Part shown: piece by piece, positions 1-4,947 of the stretch
Position numbering within the stretch: the first letter of the stretch is position 1
Layout: each line of letters begins with the position of its first letter
Assembly (NCBI GenBank): GCA_007121115.1
Contig: SKMI01000340.1
Coordinates: 1 to 5,213 of the forward strand
Direction: 5' to 3'
From: Paracoccaceae bacterium
GTDB lineage: Bacteria; Pseudomonadota; Alphaproteobacteria; Rhodobacterales; Rhodobacteraceae
DNA length: 5,213 bases
Notes under the pieces: generated by a model
Told to the model about the DNA's origin: nothing
What the model saw: the letters and a program-made list of their open reading frames with translations, nothing else
Database searches by the model: none
Program-made: the position numbers and the translations under genes

Positions 1-295
1 CCAGCCCCCAGCCCGCGCCGAACAGCACCGATCCCAGCACCAGGTTATGGCCCAGCCGCGGGTCGGGCTTCGACGGGAAGGTCCCGCCCAGCGCGGGCGC
101 GGCGCGGCGCGTGGCGATCTGCCAGGCCACCAGCATCGGCAGGATCGCCCCGCCCAGCACGAAAGCCAGCGTGGGGTCCCAGGCGCCGAAGACATCCAGC
201 CAGCCCTGCACCTTGGTGGTGTCGGTCATCCCCGAGACCAGCAGCCCGGCCCCGAACAGGCCGCCCGAAGCGGCGGCAAGAATCACACGTTGCAT
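1..295 (-). CDS. YeeE/YedE-like half-size membrane protein, DUF6691 type (partial, 3' end outside window)
   Basis: The first 98 residues are visible; the rest lies beyond the left edge. The protein is a small inner-membrane protein related to the YeeE/YedE (Sulf_transp) family. It begins MQRVILAAASGGLFGAG, a hydrophobic first helix, followed by the motif SGMTDTTKVQGWLD at about residues 21-34 and then AWDPTLAFVLGGAI at about 38-51, which opens the second helix. The SGMTD..KV..(W/F)LD and G.WDP.L signatures are what I know from the DUF6691 half of split YeeE pairs. A third hydrophobic stretch starts near residue 84 and is cut off. The ATG shares one base with the TGA of the preceding transporter gene (TGATG), so translation is very likely coupled and the two products probably work as a pair. 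Family assignment is from recalled motifs. The transported species (thiosulfate, sulfite or another sulfur anion) is inferred from context only. No cysteine occurs in the visible part. Confidence 0.85.
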   Translation of the reverse strand, partial: MQRVILAAASGGLFGAGLLVSGMTDTTKVQGWLDVFGAWDPTLAFVLGGAILPMLVAWQIATRRAAPALGGTFPSKPDPRLGHNLVLGSVLFGAGWGL

Positions 296-726
296 CAGAT
301 CACCCCCAGAACATGCCGGAACAGGACGACGGTCAGTCCGCCTGCCAGCAGATAGAACACCGTCGCCACGATCCCGCGCAGCGAGAACCGCGAAATCCCA
401 CACACCCCGTGCCCCGAGGTGCAGCCATTGGCCAGCCGCGTGCCGATGCCGACCAGCAGGCCCCCGGCGATGATCACCGCAAGGTTCGTGGTGATGTTGG
501 TGCTGACCTCCACGCTATAGAGCGGCAGCATCAGCGCCGGGACCACCACCAGCCCGGCCAGGAACGCGGCGCGTTCGGCCCAGTCGCGCAGGCCCGAGCG
601 GTCCACCAGCCCGCCGATGATCCCGCTGGCGCCCATGATCCGGCCGTTGAACAGCAGGAACAGCGCCGCCGCACTGCCGATCATCAGGCCGCCGATCAGG
701 CCCCATATCCAGTCCATTGGTATCAT
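295..726 (-). CDS. YeeE/YedE family half-size sulfur transporter
   Basis: A 143-residue inner-membrane protein of the YeeE/YedE (Sulf_transp) family. Members such as TsuA take up thiosulfate, and half-size pairs (PmpA/PmpB) occur in persulfide-detoxification operons. Four hydrophobic segments are visible at about residues 6-26, 52-70, 80-97 and 117-138. The motif FNGRIMGASGIIGGL (about 26-40) follows the first helix. The family hallmark NGCTSGHGVCGISRFS (about 100-115) carries Cys102 and Cys109, the type of cysteine proposed to contact the sulfur substrate. The protein is about half the length of full-size TsuA-like transporters, which fits pairing with the next gene. The frame is open upstream to 780. 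I chose the ATG at 726 because GGAG lies about 7 bases upstream and the residues before it (MQHGQAGMTPPCWNG) are unlike the family; the ATG at 717 is a weaker alternative. The gene sits 68 bases after the dioxygenase stop and overlaps the next start by one base. The family call is firm; the exact substrate and direction of transport are not shown by sequence. Confidence 0.9.
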   Translation of the reverse strand: MIPMDWIWGLIGGLMIGSAAALFLLFNGRIMGASGIIGGLVDRSGLRDWAERAAFLAGLVVVPALMLPLYSVEVSTNITTNLAVIIAGGLLVGIGTRLANGCTSGHGVCGISRFSLRGIVATVFYLLAGGLTVVLFRHVLGVI

Positions 727-744
727 TTGGAAAACTCCATTCCA

Positions 745-769
745 GCAGGGGGGCGTCATACCCGCCTGC
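745..769 (-). other. Stem-loop between dioxygenase and YeeE genes
   Basis: GCAGG (745-749) pairs with CCTGC (765-769). After one G-G mismatch, GGG (751-753) pairs with CCC (761-763), leaving a 7-base loop. It lies in the 68-base gap just upstream of the transporter ribosome-binding site. On the minus strand no U-run follows directly (a TTTT appears about 12 bases on), so it is more likely an mRNA processing or stability element, or chance pairing in GC-rich DNA, than a true terminator. Confidence 0.25.
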
Positions 770-782
770 CCATGTTGCATCG

Positions 783-799
783 TCTGATCCGGGATCAGA
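783..799. repeat. 17-bp palindrome over the dioxygenase stop codon
   Basis: TCTGATCC and GGATCAGA (783-790 and 792-799) are perfect 8-base inverted arms around a single G at 791. The TGA stop of the dioxygenase (797-795) lies inside. As RNA it could form a stem of about 6 bp with a 5-base loop at the end of the reading frame. No function is evident; it may be a minor 3'-end structure within the operon transcript. Confidence 0.4.
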
Positions 800-1658
800 G
801 CTTGTTGACCGGCACCTTCAGATACACGGTGCCGTTGTCCTCGGCGGGCGGCATCTGGCCCGCGCGCATGTTCACCTGCAGCGACGGCACGATCAGCTTG
901 GGCATGTCGAGCTTGGCGTCACGCTCGGTGCGCATGCGGACGAAATCCTCGCGCGTCTTGCCGTGGCCCACATGGACGTTCTGCACCTTCTGCTCGCCCA
1001 CGGTGGTCTCCCAGGCGTATTCCGCGCGCCCTTCGGCCTTGTAGTCATGGCCGACGAAGATGCGGGTCTCGTCCGGCAGGGCGAGGATCTTCTGCACCGA
1101 CTCCCACATGGTATCGGCCGAACCGCCAGGGAAATCACACCGCGCGGTGCCGAAATCGGGCATGAACAGAGTATCGCCCACGAAGGCCGCATCGCCGATG
1201 ACATATGTCAGGCAGGCGGGCGTGTGGCCGGGCGTGTGCAGCACATCGACGCGCAACTGCCCGATATGGATCGAATCGCCTTCCTCGAACAACTGGTCGA
1301 ACTGGCTGCCGTCGCGCTCGAACTCGGTCCCGGCGTTGAAGACCTTGCCAAAGGTATCCTGCACCACGGTGATCTTGCGCCCGATGCCGATCTTGCCGCC
1401 GACCTGCTCCTGCAGATAGGGCGCGGCGCTCAGGTGGTCGGCGTGGACATGGGTTTCCAGCAGCCATTCGACGCGGTAACCCTTGTCCTTGACGAAGGCG
1501 ATGACCTCGTCGGCCGAGGCCGTGCTGGTCCGCCCTGAGGCATAGTCGAAATCCAGCACCGAATCGATGATCGCGCAGGCGCTGCCGCCCGGATCGCGCA
1601 CCACATAGGTGATGGTGTTGGTGGCTTGGTCGAAGAACGAGGTCACTTCCGGCTGCAT
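795..1658 (-). CDS. Metallo-beta-lactamase-fold persulfide dioxygenase (Blh/ETHE1-like)
   Basis: A 287-residue cytoplasmic enzyme. The family converts glutathione persulfide plus O2 to sulfite and glutathione using one non-haem iron. The metallo-beta-lactamase motif THVHADHLSAA gives His70, His72, Asp74 and His75. HTPGHT gives His145, VGDTLF gives Asp162, and FVGHDY gives His204. By analogy with human ETHE1, the iron ligands should be His70, His145 and Asp162. The segment DFGTARCDFPGGSADTMW (about 168-185) is, as I recall it, typical of the Blh/persulfide dioxygenase branch and differs from glyoxalase II. The N-terminal DUF442 domain found fused in Xylella-type Blh is absent; only the MBL part is present. 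The start is the ATG at 1658, with AGGGGTGAG ending 3 bases upstream. An in-frame TTG at 1712 would lie inside the promoter and is rejected. The gene leads a probable operon with the two YeeE-like genes, which would handle sulfite, thiosulfate or related products. The promoter carries a candidate operator. I give no symbol because pdo, blh and ethe1 are used inconsistently. Glyoxalase II activity is a less likely alternative. Confidence 0.93.
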   Translation of the reverse strand: MQPEVTSFFDQATNTITYVVRDPGGSACAIIDSVLDFDYASGRTSTASADEVIAFVKDKGYRVEWLLETHVHADHLSAAPYLQEQVGGKIGIGRKITVVQDTFGKVFNAGTEFERDGSQFDQLFEEGDSIHIGQLRVDVLHTPGHTPACLTYVIGDAAFVGDTLFMPDFGTARCDFPGGSADTMWESVQKILALPDETRIFVGHDYKAEGRAEYAWETTVGEQKVQNVHVGHGKTREDFVRMRTERDAKLDMPKLIVPSLQVNMRAGQMPPAEDNGTVYLKVPVNKL

Positions 1659-1693
1659 GGTCTCACCCCTGTCTGGTGTGCTGTGGTCTGCGG

Positions 1694-1721
1694 GCAATAT
1701 AACGACATGCAAACATATTGC
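1694..1721. promoter_or_regulatory. Candidate repressor operator: GCAATAT-N14-ATATTGC inverted repeat
   Basis: The arms GCAATAT (1694-1700) and ATATTGC (1715-1721) are perfectly complementary and centred between 1707 and 1708, where CATG adds two more symmetric base pairs. The element sits in an AT-rich island (about 1694-1742) in otherwise very GC-rich DNA. Its arms cover the inferred -10 and -35 boxes of the dioxygenase promoter. A partly overlapping half-symmetric element, ATTG-N8-GAAT (1717-1732), differs by one base from the ATTC-N8-GAAT motif I recall for the ArsR-family persulfide sensor SqrR. Related operons are repressed by the ArsR-family proteins BigR, SqrR or PigS, so binding by such a protein is a reasonable inference. 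No regulator gene is visible in the window. Confidence 0.5.
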
Positions 1722-1723
1722 AA
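1696..1723 (-). promoter_or_regulatory. Candidate sigma-70-type promoter for the dioxygenase/transporter operon
   Basis: On the minus strand, TTGCAA (1723-1718) could serve as the -35 box and TATATT (1701-1696) as the -10 box, with a 16-base spacer. The predicted transcription start, near 1689, would give a leader of about 30 bases carrying the AGGGGTGAG ribosome-binding site. It is the best promoter-like match I see in the window and lies in the only clearly AT-rich stretch. It also overlaps the inverted repeat, which suggests repression by blocking RNA polymerase. Confidence 0.5.
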
Positions 1724-1760
1724 GAAGTGAATGTTAATTTTGGGAGTCAATACAGTCACC

Positions 1761-1801
1761 GCCGGGGGTGCGACGGCGGAAACAGGAACCTGCGCCCCCG
1801 G
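1761..1801 (-). other. GC-rich stem-loop downstream of hemB
   Basis: CCGGGGG (1762-1768) pairs with CCCCCGG (1795-1801). The stem extends inward through a T-G wobble and GC pairs to about 1771/1792, leaving a loop of roughly 20 bases. It lies about 75 to 115 bases past the hemB stop and before the dioxygenase promoter, a suitable place for transcription to end. However, the minus strand after the stem reads GGTGACTGTATTG, without a U-run. It is therefore at best a non-canonical or Rho-assisted terminator. Confidence 0.25.
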
Positions 1802-1874
1802 GCATGTCGCGCCCCGCGCGCGGACCGTCGCGCAGATCGTCGGCAAGGCTGAAGCGATGACTCCAGCCGACCGC

Positions 1875-2876
1875 TCACCCTGCCCCCAGCATCCGCGCCA
1901 CCCGTGGCGCGAAATAGGTCAACACGCCGTCGCAGCCCGCACGCTTGAAGGACAGCAGGCTTTCGACCATCACCTTGTCGCCGTCCAGCCAGCCATTGCC
2001 CGCCGCCGCCATCAGCATCGCGTATTCGCCCGAGACCTGGTACGCGAAGGTCGGCGCGTCGAAGCGGTCCTTCACCGCGCGGCAGATGTCCAGATAGGGC
2101 ATCCCGGGCTTGACCATCACCATGTCCGCGCCCTCGGCCAGATCGCGGGCGACGCAGGTCAGGGCCTCGTCGCGGTTCGCGGGGTCGATCTGATAGGTCT
2201 TCTTGTCCCCCACCAGCCGCGCCCCTGCCCCGACCGCATCGCGGAAGGGGCCGTAGAAGCCGCTGGCGAACTTCGCGGCGTAACTCAGTATCGCCACATC
2301 CCGGTGGCCGGCGTCCTCCAGCGCCGTGCGCAGCGCGCCGATCCGCCCGTCCATCATATCCGACGGGCCGAGGATATCCGCCCCGGCCTCGGCCTGCGCC
2401 AGCCCCATCTTCACCAGCGCCGCGACCGTTTCGTCGTTGACGATCTCCCCGTTCACCACGAAGCCGTCATGGCCGTTGGCGTTGTAGGGGTCGAGCGCGA
2501 TGTCGGTCATCACCGCAAGCTCGGGCACCGCGGCCTTGATCGCGCGGATGGCGCGGTTGGTCAGGTTGTCGGGGCTCCAGGCCTCGGCGCAGTCCTCGGT
2601 CCGCCGGTCCGGGTCGGTGTAGGGGAACAGGCAGATCGCCGGAATGCCCAGGTCGGCGGCCTCGCGCGCGGCGTCGACCACGCGGTCGATCGACAGCCGC
2701 GCGACCCCGGGCATGGAGGGGATAGGTTCCGCGCCCCCCTCGCCCTCGCGCACGAACACCGGCCAGATAAGGTCAGCGGCGGACAGGCGATGTTCCTGCA
2801 CCAGTTCGCGCAGGGCGGCGGTGCGGCGCAGGCGGCGCAGACGGGCGGCGGGAAAGGGGGCGGGGGTGCGGGGCAT
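1875..2876 (-). CDS. hemB: Delta-aminolevulinic acid dehydratase (porphobilinogen synthase)
   Basis: A 333-residue cytoplasmic enzyme that condenses two 5-aminolevulinate molecules into porphobilinogen, the second common step of tetrapyrrole synthesis (haem and, where present, bacteriochlorophyll and cobalamin). Length and motifs match the family. The Schiff-base lysines should be Lys202 in AKFASGFYGPF and Lys256 in MVMVKPGMPYLD. The metal-site region reads DIALDPYNANGHDG (about 125-138). It has aspartate and alanine where zinc enzymes carry their cysteine cluster, so this is the Asp-rich, zinc-independent type. LGPSDMMDGRIGALR (169-183) and QVSGEYAM (280-287) are further family signatures. 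The N-terminal 20 residues are Arg/Pro-rich, as in the arm that builds the octamer. The ATG at 2876 has AGAGG about 9 bases upstream and fits the family's usual length. There are 112 bases between it and the hydrolase gene upstream, with no convincing promoter; it may be transcribed alone or with the genes before it. The link with the neighbouring sulfur genes looks positional only. Confidence 0.97.
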   Translation of the reverse strand: MPRTPAPFPAARLRRLRRTAALRELVQEHRLSAADLIWPVFVREGEGGAEPIPSMPGVARLSIDRVVDAAREAADLGIPAICLFPYTDPDRRTEDCAEAWSPDNLTNRAIRAIKAAVPELAVMTDIALDPYNANGHDGFVVNGEIVNDETVAALVKMGLAQAEAGADILGPSDMMDGRIGALRTALEDAGHRDVAILSYAAKFASGFYGPFRDAVGAGARLVGDKKTYQIDPANRDEALTCVARDLAEGADMVMVKPGMPYLDICRAVKDRFDAPTFAYQVSGEYAMLMAAAGNGWLDGDKVMVESLLSFKRAGCDGVLTYFAPRVARMLGAG

Positions 2877-2944
2877 CGTTCGGACCTCTGGCGCGACAGG
2901 CGTGCGTTTTCCCAGTCATCGCATGGTGCTGGCGCGAAGCCAAG

Positions 2945-2960
2945 GCCGCGCGGGCGCGGC
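2945..2960 (-). other. Short GC hairpin between hydrolase gene and hemB
   Basis: GCCGCG (2945-2950) and CGCGGC (2955-2960) form a 6-bp stem with a CGGG loop, about 30 bases after the hydrolase stop. On the minus strand it is followed by a small TGGC-TTCGC-GCCA stem (about 2942-2928). No U-run follows either stem, so a Rho-independent terminator is not supported. The adjacent GCAGGCA/GCAGGCAG repeats (about 2959-2978) look like low-complexity spacer. Confidence 0.2.
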
Positions 2961-2988
2961 AGGCACGCAGGCAGGCAGAGGGGAGCGC

Positions 2989-3966
2989 TCAGCGCAACCC
3001 GGCGCGTTTGGCGGCGCGGTGGATCGCGGCCAGGGTCTCGTCCGTCGCCGCGTGATGGGGCATGTGGCCGACGCCGTTCAACCGCACAAGGTTCGCGCCC
3101 GGCACCTCGGTCGCCAGCCGTTCGGAGTGGATTGACAGGCCCACCACCTCATCCGCCGTGCCGTGCAGGATTTCCACCGGCATGGAAAGATCGGCATAGC
3201 CGGGCTGCATCACCTCCACATGCTCGCGCAGGGAATTCACCTGGATCGCGTTCACCGCCAACTGGCTGCGCCGCAGGGTCAGGTTCAGCCCGATATGCTC
3301 GGCATAGCCTTCGGGCACCGGATCGGGGTCGAAGATGTTTTCGATCACCCTTTCCGCCCGCCCCGTCGGCGCCAGCGCCGAAACCAGCGGCAGCAATAGC
3401 CAGCGCCCCGGTGCGCTGGCGGTCAGCCGATACCAGACGCCCAGATCTCCGGGCCAGGGATGCGAGGCCGGGGCCAGCAGCACCAGCGCGGCCGTATTGT
3501 CCGGGTCCCGCAGCGCCCAGCCCAGCGCCACCGCCCCGCCATAGGAATGGCCCAGCACGATGGGGTTTTCCACGTCCAGCATGGCGGCAGCGCTGCGCAG
3601 CACATCGGCCTGCGCCTGCGGGCTTTTCTCGATCTCTTCCTGCCGGTCCGACCAACCCATGCCGGGACGGTCGAAGGCGATGATGCGGAAATCGCTTTCC
3701 AGCCGCGCCACCAGATCGAAGGTGAAATCGCGCGCATTGCCGCTGGCGCCGTGGATCAGGACCAGGTCCGGCCCCTGCCCGCGCACCACCGCGTGGACTC
3801 GGCGGCCGTTGACCTCGACGAACGCGCCTTCGGGCGGGGTCGCTTCCATCGCGCGGGCCGCGCGGCTGTTTCCATCGGTCCCGTCTGCCATGGCGCAGCC
3901 TCCGATCAGCAGCAGCGCCAATGCTGCCGCGCCAATCGCGTTACTGGCCAATCCGGGCAAGGTCAT
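2989..3966 (-). CDS. Alpha/beta-fold hydrolase, predicted lipoprotein
   Basis: A 325-residue serine hydrolase of unknown substrate. The N-terminus has a hydrophobic segment (about residues 11-22) ending in the lipobox-like IGGC with Cys24, so it is predicted to be lipid-anchored and act outside the cytoplasm. The alpha/beta-hydrolase domain runs from about residue 48 to 322. LVLIHGASG (68-76) provides the oxyanion-hole region, AFDRPGMGWS (97-106) is typical of the fold, and GHSYGG (139-144) carries the nucleophile Ser141. HGTADEVV (268-275) gives the likely acid Asp272, and GVGHMPHH (298-305) gives His301. A lid region lies between about 165 and 255. The start at 3966 overlaps the last 26 bases of metA and has no good ribosome-binding site, suggesting translational coupling. 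An alternative ATG at 4005 (overlap 65 bases) would add 13 residues including two arginines, giving a more usual signal-peptide n-region, but it also lacks a clear ribosome-binding site. Esterase, lipase, dehalogenase or epoxide hydrolase roles cannot be separated here. Confidence 0.88.
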   Translation of the reverse strand: MTLPGLASNAIGAAALALLLIGGCAMADGTDGNSRAARAMEATPPEGAFVEVNGRRVHAVVRGQGPDLVLIHGASGNARDFTFDLVARLESDFRIIAFDRPGMGWSDRQEEIEKSPQAQADVLRSAAAMLDVENPIVLGHSYGGAVALGWALRDPDNTAALVLLAPASHPWPGDLGVWYRLTASAPGRWLLLPLVSALAPTGRAERVIENIFDPDPVPEGYAEHIGLNLTLRRSQLAVNAIQVNSLREHVEVMQPGYADLSMPVEILHGTADEVVGLSIHSERLATEVPGANLVRLNGVGHMPHHAATDETLAAIHRAAKRAGLR

Positions 3967-4858
3967 AGGGCGTTGACTGGTAAATCTCGTTGATCCAGTT
4001 GCCATATAGCAGGTGCGCGTGGCTTCTCCAGCGATTGAGCGGCGTTTTCGCCGGATCGTCATCGGGGTAGTAGTTGCGCGGCACGTTTATGGGTTTGCCG
4101 GCCGCCACGTCGCGGTCATATTCTTCCTTGAGCGTGGTGCTGTCGTATTCGAAATGGTTGACGATCATCAGCGCCCGGTGGGCCGGATCCTCGATCAGGC
4201 AGGGGCCAACCTCGTCCGAGGCGACCAGCGTCCGCAGCCCCTCCGCCGCGTCGACTTCCGCCTGCCGCAACTCGGTCCAGCGGCTGACCGGGATCAGCAC
4301 ATCGTCCGAAAACCCCCGCAGGTAGGGCGAGGCGGGCGCGAGGTTGCGGTGACGAAAGCAGCCAAAGGCCTTGGCGGGCAGCATGTGCTTGTTGATCCCG
4401 TGGAAGTGCCACAGCATCGCCATGCCCCCCCAGCAGACGCCAAAGGTGTGGTACACGTTGGTCTGGGTCCAGTCGAAGACCTCGGTCAGTTCGTCCCAGT
4501 AGGTCACGTCACCATAGGGCAGATGCTCGATCGGTGCGCCGGTGATGATCAGCCCGTCAAAGCGTTCGTGCTTCACCTCCTGGAAGGGGCGGTAGAACTC
4601 GGCCATATGTTCGGCGGCGGTGTTCTTCGTCTCGTGCTCGGTCATGCGGATGAGCGAGAATTCGATCTGCAGGGGCGTGGCGCCGATCAGCCGGGCGAAT
4701 TGCGTCTCGGTCTGGATCTTCTTGGGCATCAGGTTCAGCAGCCCGATGCGCAGCGGCCGGATATCCTGCCGTGCGGCGCGGGTGCGGGACATGACCATCA
4801 CGCCCTCGTCCGACAGGATGTCGAAGGCGGGCAGGCTGGAGGGGAGCGTGATGGGCAT
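3941..4858 (-). CDS. metA: MetA-family homoserine O-acyltransferase, predicted acetyl-CoA dependent
   Basis: A 305-residue cytoplasmic enzyme that acylates the hydroxyl of L-homoserine, the committed step to methionine. The family signature LRIGLLNLMPKKIQTETQ (36-53) carries Lys46. The nucleophile is Cys142 in FGVCWGGMAM (139-148). His235 and Glu237 in NHFEYD complete the catalytic set, and Arg249 in YDRD is the conserved arginine of the family. Numbering coincides with the E. coli enzyme. The specificity position 111 is glutamate (TGAPIEHLPY, 107-116). In characterised MetA proteins, Glu111 goes with acetyl-CoA (homoserine O-acetyltransferase, MetAA) and glycine with succinyl-CoA, so acetyl transfer is predicted despite the common name succinyltransferase. 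The ATG at 4858 gives the exact family N-terminus (MPI.LP..LPA...L..E); only a weak GAGAGA ribosome-binding site is visible. An 89-base gap separates it from the permease gene upstream. The 3' end overlaps the hydrolase start, so the two are likely co-transcribed. I see no SAM-II riboswitch in the short leader. Confidence 0.96.
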   Translation of the reverse strand: MPITLPSSLPAFDILSDEGVMVMSRTRAARQDIRPLRIGLLNLMPKKIQTETQFARLIGATPLQIEFSLIRMTEHETKNTAAEHMAEFYRPFQEVKHERFDGLIITGAPIEHLPYGDVTYWDELTEVFDWTQTNVYHTFGVCWGGMAMLWHFHGINKHMLPAKAFGCFRHRNLAPASPYLRGFSDDVLIPVSRWTELRQAEVDAAEGLRTLVASDEVGPCLIEDPAHRALMIVNHFEYDSTTLKEEYDRDVAAGKPINVPRNYYPDDDPAKTPLNRWRSHAHLLYGNWINEIYQSTPYDLARIGQ

Positions 4859-4887
4859 GGGCGGTCTCTCGGCGAACAGCGAGAACC

Positions 4888-4916
4888 GGGATAGCGGAAG
4901 GCGCGCGGGGGGGCAA
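4888..4916 (-). promoter_or_regulatory. Weak candidate promoter for metA
   Basis: TTGCCC (4916-4911) and TATCCC (4893-4888) on the minus strand are separated by 17 bases and would start transcription close to the metA ATG. The boxes match the consensus only in their first three bases, and the spacer is extremely GC-rich. The same DNA can form a hairpin. This is a positional guess. Confidence 0.2.
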
Positions 4917-4929
4917 CGGCGCCCGCGCC
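4900..4929 (-). terminator. GC-rich hairpin after the permease gene, possible weak terminator
   Basis: GGCGCG (4900-4905) pairs with CGCGCC (4924-4929). The inner G-run and GCC can extend the stem imperfectly around an AACG loop. It starts about 20 bases beyond the permease stop. On the minus strand it is followed by TTCCGCTATCCC, not a U-run, so efficient intrinsic termination is doubtful. Confidence 0.25.
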
Positions 4930-4947
4930 CGCTCAGTCAGGCCACGC

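Noticed and set aside
717..1538. 273-codon plus-strand open frame opposite the dioxygenase
   Set aside because: It is antisense to a well-supported enzyme, and its product shows no recognisable domain or ribosome-binding site. I treat it as a mirror of GC-rich codon use.
1659..1712. N-terminal extension of the dioxygenase from TTG at 1712
   Set aside because: The TTG lies between the inferred -35 and -10 boxes. The ATG at 1658 has a strong ribosome-binding site and gives the usual family N-terminus.
1643..1846. 67-codon minus-strand frame across the dioxygenase promoter
   Set aside because: It would cover the AT-rich promoter and operator and run into the dioxygenase start in another frame. 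Its composition is not protein-like.
2959..2978. GCAGGCA direct repeats as a possible tandem-repeat or CRISPR-like element
   Set aside because: Only two or three imperfect copies occur over about 20 bases with no spacers. This is ordinary low-complexity intergenic sequence.
2877..2988. Promoter for hemB in the 112-base gap
   Set aside because: The best pairing (TTGGCT at 2943-2938 with GATGAC at 2920-2915) has a poor -10 box, so I do not report it as a feature.
1731..3683. 650-codon open frame on the plus strand
   Set aside because: It runs antisense to hemB and the hydrolase gene, both with full catalytic motifs. Its product is His/Arg/Pro-rich low-complexity sequence typical of a GC-rich shadow frame.
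4013..4894. 293-codon plus-strand open frame opposite metA
   Set aside because: It is antisense to metA, which has complete family motifs. The predicted protein is not recognisable.
4859..4947. Possible SAM-II riboswitch in the metA leader
   Set aside because: SAM-II elements are common upstream of alphaproteobacterial metA, but this 89-base gap is almost pure GC hairpin and I cannot find the conserved pseudoknot core. A covariance-model search would settle it.
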